From Coprococcus comes ATCC 27758 (GTDB taxonomy: Bacteria; Bacillota; Clostridia; Lachnospirales; Lachnospiraceae), in NCBI RefSeq assembly GCF_025149785.1, contig NZ_CP102277.1:2356001-2420000 (forward strand): a DNA stretch of 64,000 bases, written 5' to 3'. The notes below the pieces were generated by a model, which searched no databases, had not been told where the DNA came from, and saw only the letters and a program-made list of their open reading frames with translations. Positions 43,975-55,788 of the stretch are shown here, piece by piece. Both the position numbers and the translations under genes were made by a program. Every line of letters begins with the position of its first letter. Position 1 is the first letter of the stretch.

Positions 43975-43984
43975 TTGTATACAA
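43975..43984. promoter_or_regulatory. Third TTGTATACAA palindrome, between proC and gntR
   Basis: An exact copy of the box, about 50 bases upstream of the proC -35 and about 120 bases upstream of the gntR start codon. The gntR gene itself has a TATACT -10 at 44064-44069. Confidence 0.55.
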
Positions 43985-44101
43985 TTATCAGTCTGTACTC
44001 TTATATTAAGCGCAACTTTACATATACCTAATTTTATTTTTTACAAACCCCGTTTTAATGTGTTATACTTAATATATTCACCAGACAGAGGGGGATTTCA
44101 C

Positions 44102-44755
44102 ATGGCTGAAAAAAAGAAATCACTTGCCGATCAGGCTTATGAAATTATCAAAAATAACATTATGAATCTGACTTATCCACCAGGAATGCCTCTTACCGAA
44201 GCACTTCTGACAGAAGAGCTCGGTATGAGCCGTAATCCGGTACGCACTGCACTCAAAATGCTGCAGTCTGAAGGTCTGATCGTTACCGATTATTATAAAT
44301 CCATGACTGTAAAAGAAATCACCGATAAAGATATCAATGAACTTTATCAGCTCCGCGAACTCTTAGAGGGCAGTGCATTTAAACTGATCTTTGAAGATGG
44401 AAAAGCGGAAGAATATTCCTATCGAATTGAAGAAAAAGTGGTACATATGTGTGCGGTTGCTTCCGATGTTTACAAGTGGGAGCTTGCTGATACGCAGATG
44501 CATCTGGAAATCGTCAGCATTTTCAATAATGACCGGATCACCAAATTCTATGAATCCAATTTATCAGAGCTGGTAAGAGTGGGTATGTATTCACTGAAAA
44601 ACGGCATGCGGATCGTTCCAACGAATGAGAATTTGAAAAAAATGGTTAAATATATGCGTAAAAATGATTATGAGCGGGCTTTTGCAATCCTGAAAAAAGA
44701 CCATTTTATGCAGGGAAAAGACAGCGCCATGAAAGAAGAACTGAAAAACGAGTAA
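44102..44755 (+). CDS. GntR family transcriptional regulator (FCD type)
   Basis: 217 residues from the ATG at 44102 (GAGGGGG 7 bases upstream); upstream in-frame codons back to 43967 lack a start signal. N-terminal winged HTH: LADQAYEIIKNNIMNLTYPPG (about 8-28), TEELGMSRNPVRTALKMLQSEGLI (about 38-61). The helical FCD ligand domain follows (LYQLRELLEGSAF near 84; metal-type His in TQMHLEIV near 138 and later DHFM). FCD regulators bind small carboxylates. The divergent proC and shared palindromes suggest it governs proline/P5C metabolism. Confidence 0.92.
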   Translation: MAEKKKSLADQAYEIIKNNIMNLTYPPGMPLTEALLTEELGMSRNPVRTALKMLQSEGLIVTDYYKSMTVKEITDKDINELYQLRELLEGSAFKLIFEDGKAEEYSYRIEEKVVHMCAVASDVYKWELADTQMHLEIVSIFNNDRITKFYESNLSELVRVGMYSLKNGMRIVPTNENLKKMVKYMRKNDYERAFAILKKDHFMQGKDSAMKEELKNE

Positions 44756-44791
44756 TTTTCATTTATAAGATATTAAAGGAAGTGCTAATAC

Positions 44792-45175
44792 ATGATGAAA
44801 CTAGAAACTCCAATTGGAGAATTTACTACTGACTCTTATAAAATTCCTGCGGAAGACACTTTGGCTGTGTCTCCTGCAATCATTTCGTTCTCTTCTGATG
44901 ATTACAAAATCATCACCATCGATCAATTTATCCAAATTAGTACAGATGTCTATACCCCTCTTTTACATCAAAATTGTATGTCTCCTGATCAAAAAACCAT
45001 CTACCCACTGACTATCGAACAGCATGATTCAGACCGGATTACTCTTTCTGATCATTATCATTCTATCATTTTAGAGCTCAATAACTTACCGAATCTGCAG
45101 GTAAAGCCGTGGTATCCTGTTATTAAAAAAAAGAACTGCATACCATGTACAAATTGTGGAAGATGCAGCTGGTAG
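44792..45175 (+). CDS. Hypothetical protein with C-terminal CxxCxxCxxC tail
   Basis: 127 residues after AAAGGAAG. The body is acidic, beta/coil-like and unrecognised, with no signal peptide or membrane helix. The last 16 residues are KKKNCIPCTNCGRCSW: four Cys spaced CxxCxxCxxC, a pattern that could bind a metal or be a modified peptide core. It starts 36 bases after gntR and is probably co-transcribed. In the same frame after the TAG stop, 34 more codons remain open and contain two 11-residue repeats. No modifying enzyme genes are nearby, so a RiPP interpretation is unsupported. Confidence 0.6.
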   Translation: MMKLETPIGEFTTDSYKIPAEDTLAVSPAIISFSSDDYKIITIDQFIQISTDVYTPLLHQNCMSPDQKTIYPLTIEQHDSDRITLSDHYHSIILELNNLPNLQVKPWYPVIKKKNCIPCTNCGRCSW

Positions 45176-45248
45176 TCTGCATCTTTATTAAACAGCATGA
45201 ATGACTCTTCTGCATCTTTATTAAACAGCATGAATGACTCTTCTGCAT
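45176..45248. repeat. 33-bp tandem repeat (2.2 copies)
   Basis: Units at 45176-45208 and 45209-45241 are identical, starting TCTGCATCTTTATTAAACAG; a 7-base third start follows. The unit length is a multiple of three. It begins directly after the stop codon of the Cys-tail gene. Confidence 0.9.
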
Positions 45249-45277
45249 TTTTTTCCAGGCTGATCACCTCTGAGCAA

Positions 45278-45309
45278 TAAAAAAACTGCAAACCCTTACG
45301 GTCTACAGC
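45278..45309 (-). terminator. rRNA operon terminator
   Basis: Minus strand CTGTAGACC-GTAA-GGGTTTGCAG with seven U after it, about 90 bases past the 23S 3' end. Confidence 0.75.
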
Positions 45310-45398
45310 TCCCTTACTTTTTACATGTACCTTCAAAACCACATACAAATTTAAATCTTTACTCCATCCATTCTTCCTTACCCTGTCCTACCTTCTTG

Positions 45399-48284
<2,886 letters not shown>

Positions 48285-48569
48285 CTCCCTTCTCCCACGG
48301 GAATGGGATCCGGTTACACATGCATAGCGTTGCATGCGTTGGTATTTCAGGTCGTTTTTTTACTTCGTTTTCTCGAAGATGTAAGTTAATCATTACCTTG
48401 CGGTGATGATCACCTCGGATGTCTTTCTCTATTTGAGAATTGATTTATTTTTGTATGCAGTTTTCAATGTACATGTCTGACTGATGTTTATCAGTCATCA
48501 GAAACCAAAATCCTTTTTAATCTCTGATCACTGGTAAAAATCAATTTCTATTTAATTCACCTTTTATAA
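48285..48569 (-). other. 5S-23S spacer without tRNA
   Basis: 285 bases with no cloverleaf or ORF seen. It includes an inverted repeat ATGCATAGCGTTGCATGC near the 23S side. Confidence 0.7.
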
Positions 48570-48686
48570 TCTGGCGGCCACCTGCTCTCCCACACCGTCT
48601 CCAGTGCAGTACCATCGGCCGATCAGGTCTTAACCATCGTGTTCGGGATGGGAACGGGTGTGTCCCCTGACCGCATCGCCACCAGA
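48570..48686 (-). rRNA. rrf: 5S ribosomal RNA located between 16S and 23S
   Basis: 117 nt reading TCTGGTGGCGATGCGGTCAG ... GTGGCCGCCAGA on the minus strand, with the terminal stem TCTGGCGG/CCACCAGA. The conserved CCCGTTCCCATCCCGAACAC loop is present. No 5S-like sequence is seen after the 23S gene. Confidence 0.95.
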
Positions 48687-48894
48687 AGCATTGAGTTATA
48701 CTCCGTGAGTGCAGTCTCTCTCTTCACCCTCAATTCCGCTTTACTTCATTTCGGGCTATGTTCAATTCTTCATATACATCCCGTCTGCCATATGCGCTCA
48801 CGGAAGCAAGCTTCCATCGCACCTCTGTCATCCAGTCTGTGCACTCACTCATTGATAACTAAGCAATAGACAACATTCTTCCTTACTTCTTCTT

Positions 48895-50432
<1,538 letters not shown>

Positions 50433-50545
50433 ATGTTTGTATCCGGGTCAGAATCGCTTGGCAATTCTGTTCCTGTTTACTGTTCTGCTTCGACATCTTT
50501 CGATGTCCGTTCTTGAAAAATCTCTTTAAAGAATTTTCAGGGTTT

Positions 50546-50570
50546 GTTGTCTATTGTTCAGTTATCAATG
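50546..50570 (-). other. Left arm of the 16S processing stem
   Basis: In precursor RNA CATTGATAACTGAAC plus AATAGACAAC here is complementary to the segment at 48850-48874 in the 16S-5S spacer, with one mismatch and one wobble over 25 pairs. This is the expected RNase III substrate bracketing 16S. Confidence 0.75.
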
Positions 50571-50606
50571 TTCTTTGTTATTGCCGTTTCATGCGACAGC
50601 TTTTAT

Positions 50607-50635
50607 ATTATATCAAAGCGTTTCATGTTTGTCAA
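50607..50635 (-). promoter_or_regulatory. rRNA promoter, proximal
   Basis: Minus strand TTGACA (50630-50635), 17-base spacer and TATAAT (50607-50612): full consensus. Confidence 0.88.
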
Positions 50636-50694
50636 CAACTTTTTTATTTCTTTTTTTGCTGTTGTGAAGAACTCCCTCACGCGACAGCTTTAAT

Positions 50695-50723
50695 AGAATA
50701 GCATATTCATCAAGGCTTGTCAA
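50695..50723 (-). promoter_or_regulatory. rRNA promoter, middle
   Basis: Minus strand TTGACA (50718-50723), 17-base spacer and TATTCT (50695-50700). The surroundings (GCTGTTGACAA, AAAGCTGTCGC) repeat those of the proximal promoter, so the two arose by duplication. Confidence 0.82.
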
Positions 50724-50882
50724 CAGCTTTTTGATTTCTTTTTGCAATTTACTTTTTTCAAAGTTTTCGTCTGAATATTCCCATACTCATGCTCGAATTT
50801 TTATGCAAAACTTTTTATTTTTCATCCGCTCCGCCTCTGCATGCCACTCCTTAGTCTCTGTCTCGACCAGCGAACATATGGT

Positions 50883-50911
50883 ATCTTACCACGGCTTTCC
50901 TGAATTGTCAA
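50883..50911 (-). promoter_or_regulatory. Possible distal rRNA promoter
   Basis: Minus strand TTGACA (50906-50911), 17-base spacer and TAAGAT (50883-50888), about 450 bases before 16S. The stretch 50724-51035 otherwise shows no gene. Confidence 0.5.
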
Positions 50912-51035
50912 TGTTGTTTTTATATTTTGCGCAATTCAGAATATTCTGACATCAATTCAACATGCTTTTGCGAATGGCACGGCTGAACATCCCCTTCCAT
51001 TTGCCTTTCCATTTCCTTTTTCATTTCACATTTAC

Positions 51036-51072
51036 AAAAAGCAGCCGTACCAAAACTCTGATACAACTGCTT
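51036..51072 (-). terminator. Terminator of the membrane protein gene
   Basis: AAGCAGTTGTA pairs with TACGGCTGCTT (G-U pairs included), followed by TTTTTG on the minus strand. Confidence 0.75.
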
Positions 51073-51077
51073 GTATT

Positions 51078-51779
51078 TTAAAACATTGATTTCATTTTAA
51101 TTATCAGATATATGGTTGCAAAAACTGCAAACAGATACACACACCCAATAATTACAGAACTCTTTTTCCCTCTTCCCCATTTTTCCGTTGCAAGATACAT
51201 TGCATCCAACACATCAAACAGAAAGAAAAACTGGAATACCGTATGTACAACTGCTTCGGCAAACCCTATTTTCCCACTTTTATAGGTCATACGGATCACC
51301 TGGATCCCATAAAAGCTTCCCGGTAAAATAGCAAGCCATGTTGCACCAACCGAAAAAACGACTGCTACAATCAGCCACGGCAGCAATACCGGAGCAAAGA
51401 TTATCGCGGCTCCCCGGCTTCCTACCAGCACTGCCATACTTATGAAAAAATAATAAATGAACAGAACCAGAAAATTCACACAGAAAAAAACAACCAGCCC
51501 ATATTTATGGATCAGCATGCGGTTCACGCATTCAATCGGATTTCCCGTTTTGTATATCTTAAATGACTGTCCAATATTTATGATTCCCACAACTGCCACA
51601 AGTCCCCAATAAAAAAACAGTGGAAGAAACACAATCATCAACGTTAATCCGATATGCCCCTCCTGTATTTTATCCAGCAGTCCCGTAACAAGAATAAGAT
51701 ATACATATGCAAGTGGTACACATAAAGTTAATAGTATTACATAAAGAAATGTACTTTTCCGTGATTTTCTATTTTCCAT
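51078..51779 (-). CDS. Hypothetical integral membrane protein
   Basis: 233 residues from the ATG at 51779 (GGAG 9 bases upstream); an ATG 15 bases earlier overlaps the ribosome binding site. Five hydrophobic helices are visible, at about 15-35, 48-70, 95-118, 126-150 and 205-228, separated by short polar loops. A conserved-looking segment GSFYGIQVIRMTYKSGKIG (about 154-172) precedes the last part. I do not recognise a family with certainty. It follows pepP by 73 bases and may be in the same transcript. Confidence 0.75.
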   Translation of the reverse strand: MENRKSRKSTFLYVILLTLCVPLAYVYLILVTGLLDKIQEGHIGLTLMIVFLPLFFYWGLVAVVGIINIGQSFKIYKTGNPIECVNRMLIHKYGLVVFFCVNFLVLFIYYFFISMAVLVGSRGAAIIFAPVLLPWLIVAVVFSVGATWLAILPGSFYGIQVIRMTYKSGKIGFAEAVVHTVFQFFFLFDVLDAMYLATEKWGRGKKSSVIIGCVYLFAVFATIYLIIKMKSMF

Positions 51780-51852
51780 ATCCTGGCTCTCCATATTTCA
51801 GGAAAAGGGAATCGTAATTTTCTATACAGCTCCCCCTTTCCCTGTTTTCTAT

Positions 51853-53097
51853 TTATCTGCGTCCCATAAATGCTTCAATCTCATCGATCTGTCTCGGAAT
51901 TGCTCTTGACAGATTTTCACATCCGTCTTCTGTGATCAGGCAATTATCTTCCAGACGGAATCCAATGCCCCATTCTTCATGGTAAACACCGATATCTACA
52001 CAGAATACAACACCCGGTACAGCAAGTCCGCTTCCTTCTACCACGTCATGTACATCAAATCCAACATGATGTGCTCCACCGTGCCACATGTAAGTCCCAA
52101 TATCTTCAAAATTTTTGCATACTCCTGCTTCTTTTAACTGTTCAAATGTATATTTACGGATGATCTTATCCACATCCAGAAGCGGTACACCCGGTTTCAG
52201 TGTACTGAACATATATTCTGAAGTATTGTAAATGCACTCATAAAGCAATTTCTGACGGTCATTAAATCTTCCATTGCACGGAAATGCCCTGGATACATCG
52301 TTGATCTCATAATCCCATACAGCACCAACGTCATTCAGGATCATATCTCCATCCTGTGCCTGTCCGCGATAATCATAGTAATGAATTTTAAAGTTGTTCT
52401 TTCCTGATGAAATGATAGACGGAAATCCTGGTGAAAGCACTCCCCTCTGAGCCAGTGCATAATCAAATTCTGCTTTATACTGGTATTCGTACATTCCCGG
52501 TTTAGATGTTTTCATCATTGCTTCGATTCCGGCCTTTGTGATCGTTTCCGCTTTCTTCATTGCCTCAATCTCACATGGTTTCTTGATCAGGCGAAGCTGT
52601 TTCATGATCGGATGAAGGTTACCAAGTCCAACAAACGGAGCATGTTCTTTCAGATACTTGCCAAGGCGGTATGCTTCTACTGCCGGCGTATTTTCATAAA
52701 CCTTGTCAAAATCAAGATAAACTTTCTTAACATTGCCAGAAAATAATTGTCTGGAAAGATCATTCCGGAATGCTGCCACATATTTGTAATTCGTAATTCC
52801 GGAAAGTTCTTTTGCTTCCTCTTCTTTTATACGTCTTCCGGTCCAGCGTTCTGCAAATGCATCCGGTGGAAGAAGATACAGAGTTTCTTCAATTGTTCCC
52901 TCTCCGACATAAGTCATCAGTACAATATTTTCCTGCTCAATTCCTGTCAGATACAAAAAGTTACGATTTGTAAAAAACGGATAATTCTCATCATTGGTCT
53001 TGATCGGTGCATGTCCGCTGAATACAACCACCAAAGATCCCGCTTCAAGTTTCTGATACAGGCTCTTACGATTTCCTGCGTAAAATTCTTTATTCAT
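51853..53097 (-). CDS. Xaa-Pro aminopeptidase (M24B family)
   Basis: 414 residues. The N-terminal creatinase-like domain (FFTNRNFLYLTGIEQENI, about 41-58) is followed by the pita-bread metallopeptidase domain with metal ligands Asp in LNDVGAVWDYEINDVSR (about 255-271), His in GGAHHVGFDVHD (near 342), Glu near 374-386 in EEWGIGFRLEDN. It removes N-terminal residues before proline in the cytosol (PepP-like). It starts 25 bases after the M32 carboxypeptidase gene; together with pepT this suggests active peptide use. Confidence 0.93.
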   Translation of the reverse strand: MNKEFYAGNRKSLYQKLEAGSLVVVFSGHAPIKTNDENYPFFTNRNFLYLTGIEQENIVLMTYVGEGTIEETLYLLPPDAFAERWTGRRIKEEEAKELSGITNYKYVAAFRNDLSRQLFSGNVKKVYLDFDKVYENTPAVEAYRLGKYLKEHAPFVGLGNLHPIMKQLRLIKKPCEIEAMKKAETITKAGIEAMMKTSKPGMYEYQYKAEFDYALAQRGVLSPGFPSIISSGKNNFKIHYYDYRGQAQDGDMILNDVGAVWDYEINDVSRAFPCNGRFNDRQKLLYECIYNTSEYMFSTLKPGVPLLDVDKIIRKYTFEQLKEAGVCKNFEDIGTYMWHGGAHHVGFDVHDVVEGSGLAVPGVVFCVDIGVYHEEWGIGFRLEDNCLITEDGCENLSRAIPRQIDEIEAFMGRR

Positions 53098-53122
53098 TGG
53101 TCAATCCTCCTGCCCTCTGCGC

Positions 53123-54607
53123 TTAGTGTAAATATTTTTCTTTCAGATATTCAATATAATAACCGGTATTCAGCTCTTCTCCTGTTGCTTTTTTGAGCAT
53201 CTCGCGCGTAGAATAGGTCTGTCCGTACTGGTGAATATGTTCTTTTAACCAGTTTCCAATTACAGATGAATCTCCTTTTCCCAGCTTTTCAAATGCATCC
53301 GGGCAATCAGCAAGAAGCTTATGAGCAAACTGTGCTGCGTAAGCATCTCCAAGTGCATATCCCTGAAAATATCCTACACATCCTGAAGCCCAGTGCACAT
53401 CCTGCAGGATTCCTTCCTGATGATTCTTTGGAGTAAATCCCAGATATTCCTGATATTTTCTGTTCCATGCTTCTTCAATTGTATCCACTGTCAGTTTTCC
53501 ATCGAAATATTCTTTTTCAATTTCGTAACGGATGATGATATGCAGGGTATTGGTAAGCTCATCCGCTTTCAGACGGATCAGTCCCGGTTTTACTTTATTG
53601 AGTGCCGCAAGGAATGTATCCAGAGAAATCTCTTTGTATTTTGGCACTTCCTTCTGCAGATATGGGTACAGGTTCTCCCAGAATTCTCTGGTTCTTCCTA
53701 CATGATTCTCGTAGAATCTGGACTGGGATTCATGCATTGCACCTTCAATTCCGCCCCAGAGTCCGCTTTCTGCAACCTCATCGTTCGCATTATAATTATA
53801 GAGTCCGTGTCCGGTCTCATGAACCACTGCCAGAATCGCATGGATCAGCTCATCACAGTTTGTGGATGGTCTGGAATCACGAGGTCCGGTGCAGACACAT
53901 ACCGGATGATGGATCTCAAATAAAGTACTCTTATCTTTATCAAGTCCCAGAATCTCCTGCGCTTTCTTCACAATACGAAGTACTGTATCATGATCTGCTT
54001 CACATTCCAGAATGGAATCATCAATCTTACTCTGTTCTTCTCTTACCGCATTTAAAATTTCGCAGACAGCATCTTTGATTTTTGCCAAAATTGCATCAAT
54101 CTCTTCCAGACGATAATCCTTATCAAACCGGTTCACCAGAACCTGATATGGTTTTTCATCCGGATTGATTGCTGTTGCTATCTTCTCCTGTAAATCAAAC
54201 TGTTTTTTCAGTACCGGCTTAAAGCTTTCAAAATCATCTGCCTCATAGCATTTTCCCCATGCCAGCTGTCCATCTGCATTTGCCTGATTCAATTCTCCCT
54301 GCAGGCTTGCCGGAATCTGTACTGCTTCTTTATACTTTCCGATCAGATAACGTACCATACCTTTGTCTGTATCTGAATCAAAAGCCGTCTCTCCTTCCAG
54401 TGACTCTACCAGTTCTTTTGTCTCTTTGCTCGTCAGTTTCTCATTCGAAAGCTCTGTCAGATATGCTCCGACTTTCCCTTCATAATCAAATCCATCCTTC
54501 GGGCAGTTATTCCATCTGTCATAGTAAATAATATTATCCATACACTCCAGATAACGGAGTTTCACAACAATATTCTTCACCTTTTCCATCTGTTCTTTTG
54601 TAGCCAT
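53123..54607 (-). CDS. Carboxypeptidase M32 (thermostable carboxypeptidase Taq-like)
   Basis: 494 residues from the ATG at 54607; the TTG at 54643 would place the start before the AAGGAG. Zinc motif HETGH in VVHETGHGLYNYN (about 262-274) with the third ligand Glu in GAMHESQSRFYENHVGR (near 295), plus CTGPRDSRPSTN-type substrate region (near 239) and IIRYEIEKEYF (near 357). It trims C-terminal residues from peptides in the cytosol. Directly upstream of the Xaa-Pro aminopeptidase gene and driven by a near-consensus promoter. Confidence 0.94.
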   Translation of the reverse strand: MATKEQMEKVKNIVVKLRYLECMDNIIYYDRWNNCPKDGFDYEGKVGAYLTELSNEKLTSKETKELVESLEGETAFDSDTDKGMVRYLIGKYKEAVQIPASLQGELNQANADGQLAWGKCYEADDFESFKPVLKKQFDLQEKIATAINPDEKPYQVLVNRFDKDYRLEEIDAILAKIKDAVCEILNAVREEQSKIDDSILECEADHDTVLRIVKKAQEILGLDKDKSTLFEIHHPVCVCTGPRDSRPSTNCDELIHAILAVVHETGHGLYNYNANDEVAESGLWGGIEGAMHESQSRFYENHVGRTREFWENLYPYLQKEVPKYKEISLDTFLAALNKVKPGLIRLKADELTNTLHIIIRYEIEKEYFDGKLTVDTIEEAWNRKYQEYLGFTPKNHQEGILQDVHWASGCVGYFQGYALGDAYAAQFAHKLLADCPDAFEKLGKGDSSVIGNWLKEHIHQYGQTYSTREMLKKATGEELNTGYYIEYLKEKYLH

Positions 54608-54654
54608 TACCGTACCAACCTTTCTCCTTAGACTAATGTTCAAACTTTGGTCCG

Positions 54655-54684
54655 ATTATACCATTTGTTTCTCCGTAGTGTCAA
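54655..54684 (-). promoter_or_regulatory. Predicted promoter of the peptidase operon
   Basis: Minus strand TTGACA (54679-54684), 18-base spacer and TATAAT (54655-54660). Confidence 0.8.
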
Positions 54685-54710
54685 TCTTTTGGCAAAAGCC
54701 GGTTCCTCTG

Positions 54711-55547
54711 TTATGCCTTTATTTCTTCACTGTAGATTCGTTCGATATGCATTGCCAGATACCCGATTTCCATCTCATCAAGTTCTTTTCCAATACTCTT
54801 TCCGAGCATATCGCAGACTTTTTTTGCAGTCATATACGCTTCCGGAAATTTGGATTCTATATATTCATTCATATTGATACGAAGATCCTCCCCCGTCATA
54901 GCACGTGCTACCATATATTTGATATGGTTCATCAGACGATTATAGGAAAGCGAGATCACATCGATCTTTTTTCCTGTTTCTTTTTCGATCATCTCAATAC
55001 ATTCTCTCACTGCACGGGCCGTCTGCATTGCCACAGACACTTTTTCATCCTCGATTGCTGAATGAATGTGAAGTGCCACGTATCCGATTTCATGCTCATC
55101 GATCGTGATCTGCATTCTCTTCTGCAAAATATCTCTGAGCACGGATGCTGCTTGAAATTCATTATGAAAAAGTACTCTGATATCATCTGTCAGTGGATTG
55201 CTGATCTGCTCCTGATTCCGGATTCGCGAAACAGCAAAGGAGATATGATCTGCCAGCGGGATCATGATCCGGCGGTCTACTTTCCCAAAAACTTTTTCTG
55301 CTTCCCGGATCACCTCATCTGCGATTTCCAGAAATTCCGGATCCATCTCCTGCACCAGAGATTTGGCAGATCCTCTGTCTGTCTGTTCGGTCAGGCGGTA
55401 AGTTGCTGTATCTTCTGTCACTTCAAAACGCTGACTGACCTTCTTTCCAAAGCCAATTCCTTTACCGAGAAGAACGTATTCCTGGTTATCCTCTGTATTG
55501 ATTGCGATCACGCCATTATTATTCAAAATTTTGCTTACTCTGTACAT
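54711..55547 (-). CDS. BglG/LicT-GlcT family transcription antiterminator
   Basis: 278 residues. N-terminal CAT RNA-binding domain (MYRVSKILNNNGVIA ... LGKGIGFGKK, 1-55) followed by two PRD domains with the regulatory histidines visible: PLADHISFAVSR (near 97), EIGYVALHIHS (near 155), SYNRLMNHIKYM (near 203) and EIGYLAMHIERIY (near 262). It binds the RAT hairpin and prevents termination when not phosphorylated by the PTS. Encoded after the ptsG-ptsH-ptsI cluster, it is the obvious partner of the RAT site at 60108-60136. It has its own promoter. Confidence 0.93.
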   Translation of the reverse strand: MYRVSKILNNNGVIAINTEDNQEYVLLGKGIGFGKKVSQRFEVTEDTATYRLTEQTDRGSAKSLVQEMDPEFLEIADEVIREAEKVFGKVDRRIMIPLADHISFAVSRIRNQEQISNPLTDDIRVLFHNEFQAASVLRDILQKRMQITIDEHEIGYVALHIHSAIEDEKVSVAMQTARAVRECIEMIEKETGKKIDVISLSYNRLMNHIKYMVARAMTGEDLRINMNEYIESKFPEAYMTAKKVCDMLGKSIGKELDEMEIGYLAMHIERIYSEEIKA

Positions 55548-55586
55548 ATCTGATTCCCCCGAAGACGAGTTTTAAGTTCTGATTTT

Positions 55587-55615
55587 ATCCTAGCAGAGAA
55601 TGAGGGGAAAGTCAA
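55587..55615 (-). promoter_or_regulatory. Predicted antiterminator gene promoter
   Basis: Minus strand TTGACT (55610-55615), 17-base spacer and TAGGAT (55587-55592). Confidence 0.55.
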
Positions 55616-55680
55616 AAAAAGGTTGAGAAAAAGGGAACGCAAATTTGGCTGTTTTCTGACGGGTGTGAAATAGCTTCCGC

Positions 55681-55737
55681 AAAAAACAAATAAAAGCAGA
55701 ACGGGGCTGTTGCACGATGAATCGTGCTTAGCCCCGT
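55681..55737 (-). terminator. Terminator of the ptsGHI operon
   Basis: ACGGGGCT/AGCCCCGT outer stem and GCACGAT/ATCGTGC inner stem, followed on the minus strand by a T-rich tract (TTTTATTTGTTTTTTG). Confidence 0.75.
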
Positions 55738-55788
55738 AAGTTTGTTTGATGTTTTCGATGTGATTATCACAAAATCTGTGAATAGATT

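Noticed and set aside
45176-45248. CRISPR-like direct repeats
   Set aside because: Units are directly adjacent with no spacers.
45058-45348. 96-codon minus-strand ORF containing 11-residue repeats (AEESFMLFNKD)
   Set aside because: It has no ribosome binding site, spans the rRNA terminator and is antisense to the Cys-tail gene; the repeats come from the 33-bp DNA duplication.
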